DNA from: Cumulibacter soli
Lineage (GTDB): Bacteria > Actinomycetota > Actinomycetes > Mycobacteriales > Antricoccaceae
Assembly (NCBI RefSeq): GCF_004382795.1
Contig: NZ_SMSG01000009.1
Coordinates: forward strand, 28,632 to 92,631
Length of the DNA stretch: 64,000 nt
Direction of reading: 5' to 3'
The notes beneath the pieces are model-generated. The model was not told where the DNA came from. It saw only the letters and a list, made by a program, of their open reading frames with translations, and searched no databases. Shown here one piece after another: positions 26,105-34,424 of this stretch. Numbering within the stretch: position 1 is the stretch's first letter; each line of letters starts with the position of its first letter. Both the position numbers and the translations under genes were made by a program.

Positions 26105-27148
26105 TCAGTTCTCCGATATCGCTGCGGTCCCACTGCGAAACAGGCTGAGCCGTACGACGTCCCCGGTGGCCACCTGAGCATCGATCGGCGCCACTGCCTC
26201 GAGTTCCTCGCCACCCTCGATCGCCACGATGAGCCGCAACTCGTCGAGCGCAGGGGCCACGGAGCGCACCGATGCCACCAAGGCACCGTCCGCGGCGATA
26301 CGCAGAGCGTTTGCCCGTAGCGCCAGCGTTTGCTCGCCAAGTCCGAACGCATGTCGCAGCGGGACGCAGTCACCGGATCGAAGGACCCGGGCGTAGCCGA
26401 GGAACAACGCCGCAGCTTCATCTACCGGGGCCGACCACACCTCACGGGGCGTGCCCTGCTGAACGAACTTCCCATCGCGCATCAACACCACTCGGTCGGC
26501 TATCGCGAATGCTTCGTCATGATCGTGCGTCACCAGCAATGCGGTCGTAGCCGTCTGTTTGAGTACTCGCCGCAAATCATCGGCCAGCCGCCGACGAAGC
26601 GAGGCGTCCAGCGACGACAGTGGTTCGTCCAGGAGCAGCAGCCGTGGTTTTGCCGCGAGCGCTCGCGCGAGGGCGACGCGTTGTCGCTGACCACCCGACA
26701 GGGTGGACGGCGCCCGCGCGGCGTATCCGGCCAGCCCCACCAACTCCAACAGCTCATCGACGATGGCGGTTGTCTCGGCGCGCGACGCCTTATGCCGCCG
26801 TGGACCGTAGCCGACGTTCTGACGTACCGAGAGGTTCTCGAACAACTGCCCATCCTGAAACATCAAGCCGAATCCGCGGCGATGGACTGGGATCGCGCTT
26901 TGATCGACCCCGTCGTACGTCACGGTGCCGCCATCGAGAGGCTCAAGACCGACGATCGCGCGCAGTAAGCTCGACTTGCCGCAGCCCGAGGGACCGAGGA
27001 TTGCGACGATTTCTTCCGCGTCGACCTGCAAGCGCACCCCCTCGACAGCCACGGTGCGCTCGAACCGCACACGGACGCCGTCAAGTTCCAGTGCCGTCGC
27101 GTTGCTTTCTGTCGAGTTGCTGTCTACCGGCACGGTCTCTTCATCCAT
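26105..27148 (-). CDS. thiQ: Thiamine ABC importer ATPase
   Basis: A 347-residue ABC ATPase with Walker A GPSGCGKSS, signature LSGGQRQRVALARAL, Walker B LLLLDEPLSSLD and switch TALLVTHDHDEAFA. A C-terminal regulatory domain (about 235-347) follows. It energises uptake of thiamine, or related precursors, with the upstream permease and binding protein. The ATG at 27148 has GGAGGT upstream; an ATG at 27163 that overlaps the permease stop is less well placed. The TPP riboswitch ahead of the operon fixes the substrate class. Confidence 0.85.
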   Translation of the reverse strand: MDEETVPVDSNSTESNATALELDGVRVRFERTVAVEGVRLQVDAEEIVAILGPSGCGKSSLLRAIVGLEPLDGGTVTYDGVDQSAIPVHRRGFGLMFQDGQLFENLSVRQNVGYGPRRHKASRAETTAIVDELLELVGLAGYAARAPSTLSGGQRQRVALARALAAKPRLLLLDEPLSSLDASLRRRLADDLRRVLKQTATTALLVTHDHDEAFAIADRVVLMRDGKFVQQGTPREVWSAPVDEAAALFLGYARVLRSGDCVPLRHAFGLGEQTLALRANALRIAADGALVASVRSVAPALDELRLIVAIEGGEELEAVAPIDAQVATGDVVRLSLFRSGTAAISEN

Positions 27149-27162
27149 CGGCACGACCTCCA

Positions 27163-28908
27163 TCAGAACGTCCCCACCGTCGATACCCGCAGCCGCTCCA
27201 CCAAGCCCATGATCACCACAGTCACCACCGTCAGCACGACCGAGGCCGCCATCGCCATTCCGAAACTCTCGGCGTCCGGCCGCGATATGAGCCGAAAGAT
27301 CACCACCGGCAGCGTCGGATTATCGCTGCGCGCCAAGAACGCCGTGGCGCCGAACTCCCCCATCGACACCGCCATCGCAAAGCCGGCAGCAGCCAGCAGT
27401 GGCCGCCAAATGACCGCGACGTCGACCGTCATCAAGGCCCGATAGTACGGCGCCCCCAGCATCATCGCGGCTTGCCGCAGTCGGTCGTCGATCTGCTGCA
27501 ACGCCGGAGTGAGCGTCCGCACGACCAGCGGCAGAGCGACGGTGGCCTGCGCGATCGGGATCAGCACCGACGAGGTGCGAAGGTCCAGCGGGGGGTTATT
27601 CAGCGTGATGTAGAAGCCGTAGCCGACGGTCACCGACGAGACACCCAACGGCAACATGAACACCGCGTCGAAGACCTTGGTCGCGCGACGACCCCCGCGG
27701 GTTGCGCTGGCGCGCGACAGCACGAAGGCGACCAGAACGCCCAGTAGGACAGCGATCACGGTCGCGTTCGCTGCAATGATCAACGAGGCGCGTAGCGCCT
27801 GCGTCACCGGAGCCAACAGTGCCGGATTCGAGTCCTCGTCGGCGAGCGCTACGTAGTTCTGCAGCGTCCACTGCCCGCCGCGCTGCAACGAGCGCACCAC
27901 CAGCGCGAGAATCGGCGTGAGAAGGAATGCCAGGACAATGACCAGCACCGTGAGCACGGGCCATTCGCTCCTTCGCGGGCGTCGCCGTACGACACGCACG
28001 GTCGGGTTTGGCGCGACGCCGCGACGCCAGCGGCCAATGAACGCGAGTAGACCGAGCACAACGACCAGTTGAAGCACGGACAGTACCGCGGCGGTCTTCA
28101 GATCAAGGAAGTGCGCGGTCTGCAGGTATATCTCGGTTTCGATCGTGCCGTACTGCAACCCACCCATGGTGAGTACGACGCCGAACGCGGTCGAGCAGAA
28201 CAGGAACACCACCGATGCCGACGAAACGATCGCCGGACGTAGCGCCGGAAGTGTGATGGTCCGGAACACGGTCATCGGTGAGGCGCCGAGAGCGGCCGCT
28301 GATTCCTCGGCGCGTGAATCCAGTCCCTGCCAGCTGGATCCGACGGTGCGCGCCACAAGGGAGATATTGAAGAAGATCAGCCCGAGGATGATCGCGATCC
28401 AGGTGCCGTCCAGGCCGAGGAATCCGAGCGGACCGGCTTCGTTGAGCAGGCTGCGGAACGCGACGCCGACCACAACGGTGGGTAGCACGAACGGCATCGC
28501 GACGATCGCGCGCAACAGGCCGCTTCCCGGCAACCGTAGGCGATACAGGCAGTACGCCACAGGCACGCCGAGCAGAACCGACAGCACCGAGGCCACCGCC
28601 GCCTGCGCGACGGTCAGCCAGATCAGCCGCAGTATTCGCGGGCTGCTGAGCGTGTCACCGAAAGCCGACAGGTCGAGCGCACCGTCAGTGAAGAACCCGC
28701 GTTGCAGCATGCCGCCGATCGGCAGCAGGAAGAAGACTGCGAGGAAGGCGATCGGGATCGCCGCGATCGCCACCAGCACCCACGTCGGGACGCCGACCTT
28801 CGCGCGGCTCGGTGTACCGCGGGACTGCTTCGCGCTAACCTGCGGTGACGTCGGCCCACTCCTTGAGCCAGGTATCCCGATTCGCCTCGATCTCCTTCGG
28901 ATCGACAC
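27163..28908 (-). CDS. thiP: Thiamine ABC importer permease (two fused halves)
   Basis: A 581-residue membrane protein with about 12 helices, built as two homologous permease halves (about 45-290 and 300-575). Each half carries an EAA-type cytoplasmic loop (SRAEESAAALGASPMTVFRTI and DDRLRQAAMMLGAPYYRALM). The duplicated form is typical of ThiP. The reading frame opens at GTG 28908, giving a 74-base overlap with thiB; no other start occurs before the first membrane helix, so the true start is uncertain. It is the pore of the thiamine importer. Confidence 0.85.
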   Translation of the reverse strand: MSIRRRSRRIGIPGSRSGPTSPQVSAKQSRGTPSRAKVGVPTWVLVAIAAIPIAFLAVFFLLPIGGMLQRGFFTDGALDLSAFGDTLSSPRILRLIWLTVAQAAVASVLSVLLGVPVAYCLYRLRLPGSGLLRAIVAMPFVLPTVVVGVAFRSLLNEAGPLGFLGLDGTWIAIILGLIFFNISLVARTVGSSWQGLDSRAEESAAALGASPMTVFRTITLPALRPAIVSSASVVFLFCSTAFGVVLTMGGLQYGTIETEIYLQTAHFLDLKTAAVLSVLQLVVVLGLLAFIGRWRRGVAPNPTVRVVRRRPRRSEWPVLTVLVIVLAFLLTPILALVVRSLQRGGQWTLQNYVALADEDSNPALLAPVTQALRASLIIAANATVIAVLLGVLVAFVLSRASATRGGRRATKVFDAVFMLPLGVSSVTVGYGFYITLNNPPLDLRTSSVLIPIAQATVALPLVVRTLTPALQQIDDRLRQAAMMLGAPYYRALMTVDVAVIWRPLLAAAGFAMAVSMGEFGATAFLARSDNPTLPVVIFRLISRPDAESFGMAMAASVVLTVVTVVIMGLVERLRVSTVGTF

Positions 28909-29890
28909 TCAGCGGATCGGTGGCCAGTGGCGCGTGCTCCGCCCACAACTCAGGCAGCGCCGCACCGCTCGCGGGATACATGAACATGGTGTCGGGGATC
29001 GACTCCTGGAACGGCGTATCGGCCAGGAAGTCAATGAATGCTTCAGCGCCCTCGGCGTTGTCAGTGCCGGCAATCACACCGGCGTACTCGATCTGCCGGA
29101 AGCAGGTGTTCAACACAGCCGAGGTCGTCGGCTCACTCTCCCCCTCGGGGATGGTGAAGGGTGGCGAAGACGCGTACGACAGCACGATCGGGCGCGCACC
29201 CTTACCTTCGCCGCCGGAGAAGTCGACCGAGTAGGCGTCGCTCCATCCGCTCGTGAGTTTCGCGCCGTTATCCATCAGTTTCGTCCAGTAGTCTTGCCAA
29301 CCGTCCTCGCCGTACTGCGCGATGGTGGCCAGCAAGAATGCCAACCCTGGCGAGGATGTCGACGCGGCGGGAGTGACGAACAAGTCCTTGTACTTCGGAT
29401 CGATCAAATCGTCCAGTGACGTCGGTGGATCTATGTCATGTTCGGCAAACCAGGCATCGTCGACGTTCAAGCAGACGTCACCGTAGTCGATCGCGGTGAG
29501 CTGGTCCTCGGCGCCGGGTAGCGCGAGTTCCTTAGCCTCGTCGGTGGCGGTGCTCGCCACGTAGGGCTCAATCACGTTCGCGTTGACGACCCTCATCCCA
29601 TATGTGTTGTCGATGCCGTAGATCACGTCGGCGGTAGGCGAATCCGCGGTGAGGATGAGTTTGTTAGCTACCTCCCCAGCGTCGCCGGCGGTCTGCACCT
29701 TCACGGTGTATCCGGATTCTTCCTCGAACTGCTCGATCAGCTCATCCGGTGCGCCCCACGAATCGTGGCTCATCACGGTGATGGTTTTCGAGTCATCATC
29801 GCCGGCCCCTGAATCCACACCGCATGCGGTAAGGCTGGCGGCGCCAGCAATAACCACCAAGCCGGCGACTGCTGCGCGTTGCTTCGACAT
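28835..29890 (-). CDS. thiB: Thiamine-binding lipoprotein of ABC importer
   Basis: A 351-residue periplasmic-type binding protein with a lipoprotein signal (VVIAGAASLTAC, lipobox cysteine about residue 23). The mature protein begins with an acidic linker, then TITVMSHDSWGAPDELIEQFEEESGYTV, the entry motif of ThiB/TbpA family proteins. Further family-like parts are LILTADSPTADVIYGIDNTY and AIDYGDVCLNVDDAWF. It captures thiamine outside the membrane for the permease. It is the first gene of the operon, under a TPP riboswitch. Confidence 0.9.
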   Translation of the reverse strand: MSKQRAAVAGLVVIAGAASLTACGVDSGAGDDDSKTITVMSHDSWGAPDELIEQFEEESGYTVKVQTAGDAGEVANKLILTADSPTADVIYGIDNTYGMRVVNANVIEPYVASTATDEAKELALPGAEDQLTAIDYGDVCLNVDDAWFAEHDIDPPTSLDDLIDPKYKDLFVTPAASTSSPGLAFLLATIAQYGEDGWQDYWTKLMDNGAKLTSGWSDAYSVDFSGGEGKGARPIVLSYASSPPFTIPEGESEPTTSAVLNTCFRQIEYAGVIAGTDNAEGAEAFIDFLADTPFQESIPDTMFMYPASGAALPELWAEHAPLATDPLSVDPKEIEANRDTWLKEWADVTAG

Positions 29891-29952
29891 ATGTTCCCTC
29901 CGTCAACAGCGAGGGAGCCGGACTGAAGCCACGGGGGCATCGATTCCGACTG

Positions 29953-30045
29953 AGTCCCGACTTCCTCCACCGGTCCTAACCGGGTCAGGTTCGAGGGTCT
30001 GCGGTCCGTCCGCACTCTCAGCGCCCTGCGGCGCTCCCCTGTCGT
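29953..30045 (-). promoter_or_regulatory. TPP riboswitch (thi-box)
   Basis: On the minus strand the conserved core runs GGGGAGC, then GCTGAGAG, GCGGAC, ACCCTCGAACCTGA and CCGGTTAGGACCGG, and ends GGTGGAGGAAGTC. The CTGAGAG and CCTGA motifs that bind thiamine pyrophosphate are present in order. It precedes thiB by about 60 bases, so expression of thiBPQ is switched off when thiamine pyrophosphate is high. Confidence 0.92.
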
Positions 30046-30065
30046 ATGCGCCCACCAATATAGCC

Positions 30066-30101
30066 CGAGCGCCCGGCGACCGTGTCGTCGCCGGGCGCTC
30101 G
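30066..30101 (-). terminator. Hairpin terminator after the Gln/Pro-rich membrane protein
   Basis: Perfect 15-bp inverted repeat (CGAGCGCCCGGCGAC / GTCGCCGGGCGCTCG) with a six-base loop, 15 bases beyond the stop of the 30116-31021 gene. It separates that gene from the riboswitch operon. Confidence 0.7.
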
Positions 30102-30115
30102 AGGGTTACCGGCTG

Positions 30116-31021
30116 CTACTCAACCAACAGATAACCGGTTCCGGCCCAACCGAGGCTCAGCGAGTACGCACCTTCGGCTTCGATCGTCCAGATCGCCGAG
30201 TCGCCGGAGCCGATGATGTCCTTGGACGAGATCGTGTAACCGGCGTCTTCGAGCGCGGCCACCCACTCGTCGTACGCCGCGGCCGGATCGTCCGCTTCGA
30301 ACAGGCCGGAACAGGTCGAACCGGAGCAGTATGTCGCGCTGCTGATAGTCACGCTGGCAGGTACTGGGACTTCCTCGGGTAGCGAGTCCATGCCTGAGTC
30401 ATCGGAGCCACCGCTCCCGCCGGTATCGCCGCCATCACCGGCGCCACCGTCGTTGGAGCCGCCATCCGTGCCCGCGTCGGCACCGGAGTCTGCACCATCG
30501 CCGGATCCGTCCTGCGCATCTTCCTCTGCCTGGTCCCCCTCGGACTGTGCCGGTTGAGACTGTTCGGAGCCACCACCGCCGGCGCTCTTATCATCGTCGC
30601 CGCTATTGACCAGCAGAAGCACGGCCACGACCGCGCCGACCACGATGATCGCGATGCCGACGATCCACGGCAACGTGTTGTTATTGCGCGGAGGTTCTTC
30701 CCATCCGGGACCCGCCGGCGAGGATCCGCCGGTCATCGTCGCGGCCGAGAGTGACGCGTCGTACGCCGCCGGCATTTGTTCGGTCTGGTAGCCCGACTGC
30801 TGATAGTCCTGGTTCTGCGCGGCGTACGTGTCGTATTGCTGCTGGTACGGATCGGTCTGCGGAGCCTGGTACGGATCCTGCTGGTGGGAATCCTGCGGAT
30901 GTCCACCCGCCTGCGCGCCGTCCCATCCACCCTGAGGCTGATTCCACCCCTGCGGGGTGCCGCCCGTGCCGTATGGGTCGTGGTTCGGACGGCCGCCGGG
31001 ACCTTGCGGGGGCATGGACAT
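30116..31021 (-). CDS. Gln/Pro-rich single-pass membrane protein, function unknown
   Basis: A 301-residue protein. The N-terminus (1-90) is rich in Gln, Gly, Pro and Tyr (DPYQAPQTDPYQQQY), a low-complexity cytoplasmic tail. One membrane helix follows (about 118-140, WIVGIAIIVVGAVVAVLLLV). A low-complexity Gly/Ser/Asp/Glu linker is next (about 145-215). The outer C-terminal domain (about 220-301) has a CSGSTCSG cysteine pair, probably a disulphide. Such a layout is common in actinobacterial surface proteins and lipoprotein-like sensors. No function is assigned. Confidence 0.7.
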   Translation of the reverse strand: MSMPPQGPGGRPNHDPYGTGGTPQGWNQPQGGWDGAQAGGHPQDSHQQDPYQAPQTDPYQQQYDTYAAQNQDYQQSGYQTEQMPAAYDASLSAATMTGGSSPAGPGWEEPPRNNNTLPWIVGIAIIVVGAVVAVLLLVNSGDDDKSAGGGGSEQSQPAQSEGDQAEEDAQDGSGDGADSGADAGTDGGSNDGGAGDGGDTGGSGGSDDSGMDSLPEEVPVPASVTISSATYCSGSTCSGLFEADDPAAAYDEWVAALEDAGYTISSKDIIGSGDSAIWTIEAEGAYSLSLGWAGTGYLLVE

Positions 31022-31131
31022 CGTGTTTCAGCCTCAGTTCATAGTCATCGTGAGTAGTCGCACGGCAGCTCTCCGACTCTCAGTCCGTCGGCTCCGCCAC
31101 CTCGCGGTCTTCATGCGACAGACTAGAGGGC

Positions 31132-32163
31132 ATGACGGTTCCCCAGGAACACCCGCTATCGGAGTTCATCGCGAACTTGCCGAAGGCCGAGCTACACGTA
31201 CATCACGTCGGCTCGGCGTCCCCGGAGGTTGTCGCTGAACTGGCCGCGCGGCATCCGGACGCAGTCGTGCCAACCGACCCTCAGGCCCTGGCGAAATACT
31301 TCACCTTCACCGACTTCGCCCATTTCATCGAGTTGTACCTCTCAGTGGTCGATCTCATACGCACTCCAGAGGACATTCGCTCGCTGACCTACGGCGTCGC
31401 TCAGTCGTTGGCGGCGCAGCAGGTGCGGTATGCGGAGTTGACCTGTACTCCAGAGACATCGGTGATCCGCGGGATCGCGCCCGAGGCGTACGTCGAGGCA
31501 ATCGAGGACGCTCGGGTTGCCGCACACCGAGATTTCGGGCTGGAACTGCAGTGGATCTTCGACATCGCTGGTGAGAACGGGATTCCCGGAGCCGACACGA
31601 CCCTGGCGGTCGCACTCGATCACGGTCCGTCCTCGCTCGTCGGCTTCGGTCTCGGCGGTCCCGAGATCGGCGTACCGCGGCCGCAGTTCAAACCGCACTT
31701 CGACGCCGCACGTTCGGCCGGGCTTCGCTCCGTCCCCCACGCTGGTGAGTCAACCGGGCCGCAGACGATGCTGGACGCGATCGAGCATCTGGGCGCCGAA
31801 CGGATCGGTCACGGTATCGCAGCCGCCACAGATCCGGCCTTGATGCAGTTGCTCGCCGAGCGGGAGATCACCCTCGAGGTATGCCCCACCTCGAATGTGG
31901 CCACCCGCTGCGTCGACTCGCTAGCCGCGCATCCGTTACCGACACTCGTGGCCGCGGGCGTGCCGGTGACGATAAATAGCGACGACCCGCCGATGTTCGG
32001 TACGACGCTGAACCGCGAGTACGAGATTGCCGCTGACTTGCTCGGCCTGGATCGCGCCGGGGTGACCGAGTTGGCGCGATCGGCGGTGCGGCGCTCGTTC
32101 GCGCCCGAGGCCACGAAGACGCGCCTGCTGGCAGAAATCGATGCGTATGCCGCGAAGGTCTGA
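31132..32163 (+). CDS. add: Adenosine deaminase
   Basis: A 343-residue metal-dependent deaminase of purine salvage. Zinc ligands are in AELHVHHVGS (HxH), RSVPHAGES and the catalytic tail NSDDPPMFGT, with the proton-donor Glu in HAGES and GHGI near residue 225. The HVHHVGS variant of the more usual HLHLEG is found in a distinct actinobacterial branch, so a role on a related nucleoside such as aminodeoxyfutalosine remains possible. Confidence 0.88.
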   Translation: MTVPQEHPLSEFIANLPKAELHVHHVGSASPEVVAELAARHPDAVVPTDPQALAKYFTFTDFAHFIELYLSVVDLIRTPEDIRSLTYGVAQSLAAQQVRYAELTCTPETSVIRGIAPEAYVEAIEDARVAAHRDFGLELQWIFDIAGENGIPGADTTLAVALDHGPSSLVGFGLGGPEIGVPRPQFKPHFDAARSAGLRSVPHAGESTGPQTMLDAIEHLGAERIGHGIAAATDPALMQLLAEREITLEVCPTSNVATRCVDSLAAHPLPTLVAAGVPVTINSDDPPMFGTTLNREYEIAADLLGLDRAGVTELARSAVRRSFAPEATKTRLLAEIDAYAAKV

Positions 32164-32169
32164 TCGGTG

Positions 32170-33192
32170 ATGAGCGAGCCTGAAGCACGCCGCACGCGAT
32201 CGACCGACGCCTCCAGGTCCACTGCCGGGTCCGCGTCCGGTTCCAAGGCCGGGTCCACGTCCGCAGGGCGATCCACCGGTTCCGCACGATCGACGCGTTC
32301 GGCCGGTTCACGATCGACGAGTCCGCGTTCGACTAATTCGCGTTCGACTAGTTCACGCTCGACGAGCGCTCGATCGACGGGTTCGTCACGCTCGAGTCGC
32401 CCGTCGCGTTCCACCAACGCCTCGCGGTCGACCAACGCGGCTCAGTTCGGCGTGGCCGCCGCCGAATCGACTGTCGCGCCACCACGGCCCAGGACTTCCA
32501 GTCGTCCCGCGTCCAACCGCACCTCGACTCGACGTACGACGACGCGCGGACCGGGGTCGCGACCTACTACGCGGGCATCGAGGCGGCTCAGTGCGCACGA
32601 AGAGATGATGCGCCGCCGCCAGCGCACCCTAGCGATTGTCGGTGCCGTACTGGTCCTGGCTATGTTCTGGTTCTTCTCTGGCGGCGACGACAAGCCGGAC
32701 ACGCACACCAAAGCACCGCCGACGGTTCCCGAGCAGTTCCTGGAGTACGCGGCGGTTCCCGCGCAGGAAGGTATGCAGGAACACGGAGTCCCGGCGTCGG
32801 TGTCGCTCGCCCAAGCAATCGTCGAGTCGGATTGGGGCCGCTCGGAGTTGACCCAGACCGGACGCAATTACTTCGGGATCAAGTGCGATGGCGATTCGCC
32901 GTACGCCAGTGGCTGTGTCGGTCGGCCGACGCAGGAGTGCGACGAGGCAGGACTGTGCAGTGAGGTGGTGGGGCAGTTCCGGACCTATGACAGCGCTGAG
33001 GACTCGTTCCGCGATCACGGCCACTTCCTGACCGTGAACCCGCGTTACGCGGCGGCATTTCAGTACGTCGACAATCCCGACCAGTTCGCCATCGAGGTCG
33101 CGAAGGCCGGATACGCCACAGATCCGACGTACGCCGACAAGCTGATCGAACTGATGAAGCAGTACGACCTCTACCAGTACGACACGCTCTGA
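32170..33192 (+). CDS. Membrane-anchored endo-beta-N-acetylglucosaminidase with Ser/Arg/Thr-rich N-terminus
   Basis: About 340 residues. Residues 1-95 are low complexity, repeating SRST-type tetrads (SRSTSPRSTNSRSTSSRST), coded by near-repeats in the DNA. A further basic stretch and one membrane helix follow (LAIVGAVLVLAMFWFF, about 155-173). The outer domain (about 190-341) is a GH73-type lysozyme fold: VPASVSLAQAIVESDWGRS with the catalytic Glu, NYFGIKC and a DSFRDHGHFL motif. It cuts peptidoglycan glycan chains. The basic N-terminus may bind anionic partners at the cytoplasmic face. Confidence 0.82.
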   Translation: MSEPEARRTRSTDASRSTAGSASGSKAGSTSAGRSTGSARSTRSAGSRSTSPRSTNSRSTSSRSTSARSTGSSRSSRPSRSTNASRSTNAAQFGVAAAESTVAPPRPRTSSRPASNRTSTRRTTTRGPGSRPTTRASRRLSAHEEMMRRRQRTLAIVGAVLVLAMFWFFSGGDDKPDTHTKAPPTVPEQFLEYAAVPAQEGMQEHGVPASVSLAQAIVESDWGRSELTQTGRNYFGIKCDGDSPYASGCVGRPTQECDEAGLCSEVVGQFRTYDSAEDSFRDHGHFLTVNPRYAAAFQYVDNPDQFAIEVAKAGYATDPTYADKLIELMKQYDLYQYDTL

Positions 33193-33231
33193 TCGATCAG
33201 CGGCTCTTGCCGCGCTCAACAGTAAACAGCA

Positions 33232-33265
33232 GCACCGCCGGCGATCACAGGATCGCCGGCGGTGC
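33232..33265. terminator. Strong bidirectional terminator
   Basis: Perfect 15-bp inverted repeat (GCACCGCCGGCGATC / GATCGCCGGCGGTGC) with a 4-base loop, placed between the convergent glucosaminidase and enoyl-CoA hydratase genes. No T-run is visible on either strand. Confidence 0.7.
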
Positions 33266-33282
33266 GGCCTCACTACTGGGTG

Positions 33283-34161
33283 TTAGCGCGCCTCGTCGAT
33301 CCATTCGGTGTAGAACTCCGGCATCTGCGACGCGCGGGAGGTGAAGTTCGGATCGCGCTTCTCCAGGAACGCCGCGACGCCTTCCTTACCGTCGCCGATG
33401 CTGGTGTAAAACATAGCCAGCGAGTCGACGCGGTGCGCATCTGCGGGGTGCGGCAGGACGCCGTTACGGCGCACCATCTGCTTGGCCAACGCAACACCGA
33501 CGGCCGAGCGACCGCGGGTCCATGCGTTGGCGATCTCAACAGCGCGAGCGAGCAGTTCGTCTTCCGCAACGACCTCGTCCACCAGATTGATCGCCGCAGC
33601 GCCCGCAGCATCGAGGATGTCGGCGCGCAGCACCAGATCAATCGCATTCGGCAGCCCGACCAGACGCTCCAGGTACCAGGTGGACGTCGCCTCCGGCACG
33701 ATGCCGAGACGTCCGAAGACGAGTCCGACCCGAGCGCGGGTCGACGCGACGCGGCGGTCCATCGCCAGAGTCATCGTCGCTCCGATGCCCACGGCCGCAC
33801 CGTTGATAGCAGCAATAACCGGTTTGCGGCAGTCATGGATCGCCATAGTCACCTCGCCGCCGGTGTCGCGCACCTTCTCGATCTCCGGATTGTCCAGGTC
33901 GTCCATGTCGGACAGACCCGGCGTGCGTGATTCGTCCAGGCCGAACACGTTTCCGTCGCTGCTGAGGTCCATGCCCGCGCAGAACGCCCGGCCGGCGCCG
34001 GTGACGATCACGGCGCGGACATCATCGTTGTCGTTGACCTCACGGAAGGAGCGCTCCAGTTCCTCGGCCATGGTGACGGTGAACGAGTTCAGCTGATCGG
34101 GGCGATTCAGCGTGATCGTGAGGATACCGTCGTCGATGCTGTGGGAGAGAGTTTCGTACAT
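33283..34161 (-). CDS. Enoyl-CoA hydratase/isomerase-family protein
   Basis: A 292-residue crotonase-fold protein from ATG 34161. The oxyanion-hole motifs are GAGRAFCAGMDLS and AAINGAAVGIGATMTLAMD, and the C-terminal part has GRLGIVPEATSTWYLERLVG. The glutamate in IVPEATS sits at an active-site position of hydratases. It probably hydrates or isomerises an enoyl-CoA in fatty acid or related breakdown. It is a single gene on the minus strand, facing away from the alkylsulfatase gene. Confidence 0.88.
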   Translation of the reverse strand: MYETLSHSIDDGILTITLNRPDQLNSFTVTMAEELERSFREVNDNDDVRAVIVTGAGRAFCAGMDLSSDGNVFGLDESRTPGLSDMDDLDNPEIEKVRDTGGEVTMAIHDCRKPVIAAINGAAVGIGATMTLAMDRRVASTRARVGLVFGRLGIVPEATSTWYLERLVGLPNAIDLVLRADILDAAGAAAINLVDEVVAEDELLARAVEIANAWTRGRSAVGVALAKQMVRRNGVLPHPADAHRVDSLAMFYTSIGDGKEGVAAFLEKRDPNFTSRASQMPEFYTEWIDEAR

Positions 34162-34424
34162 AGTGGCTCCTGCGTGCTGTCGGGTTTGCCCACCCAGGGT
34201 ACGAGAGCGCCCTGCGCCGCACGCGAGCACGCGTCTCATCGGCGCATCGTCATGCTCCGCGTGTTGAGAGTTCGGGAACGAACGTCGTACGGCGCCACTT
34301 GCGGACCACACGTTGAAGCATTCGCCGCGAATTTTCGGCTCACCGCCGCGAGGCACTAGGCTCAGCCACCGGTCCCGTTGATAATGGACTGTATTAATTA
34401 GCAGATCGATACGAAGGGAACCAC

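Noticed and set aside
26620..27747. 375-codon plus-strand frame opposite thiQ/thiP
   Set aside because: Arg/His-rich shadow frame with no domain and no ribosome site.
28145..29419. 424-codon plus-strand frame opposite thiB and thiP
   Set aside because: Shadow frame without recognisable domains over the riboswitch-controlled operon.
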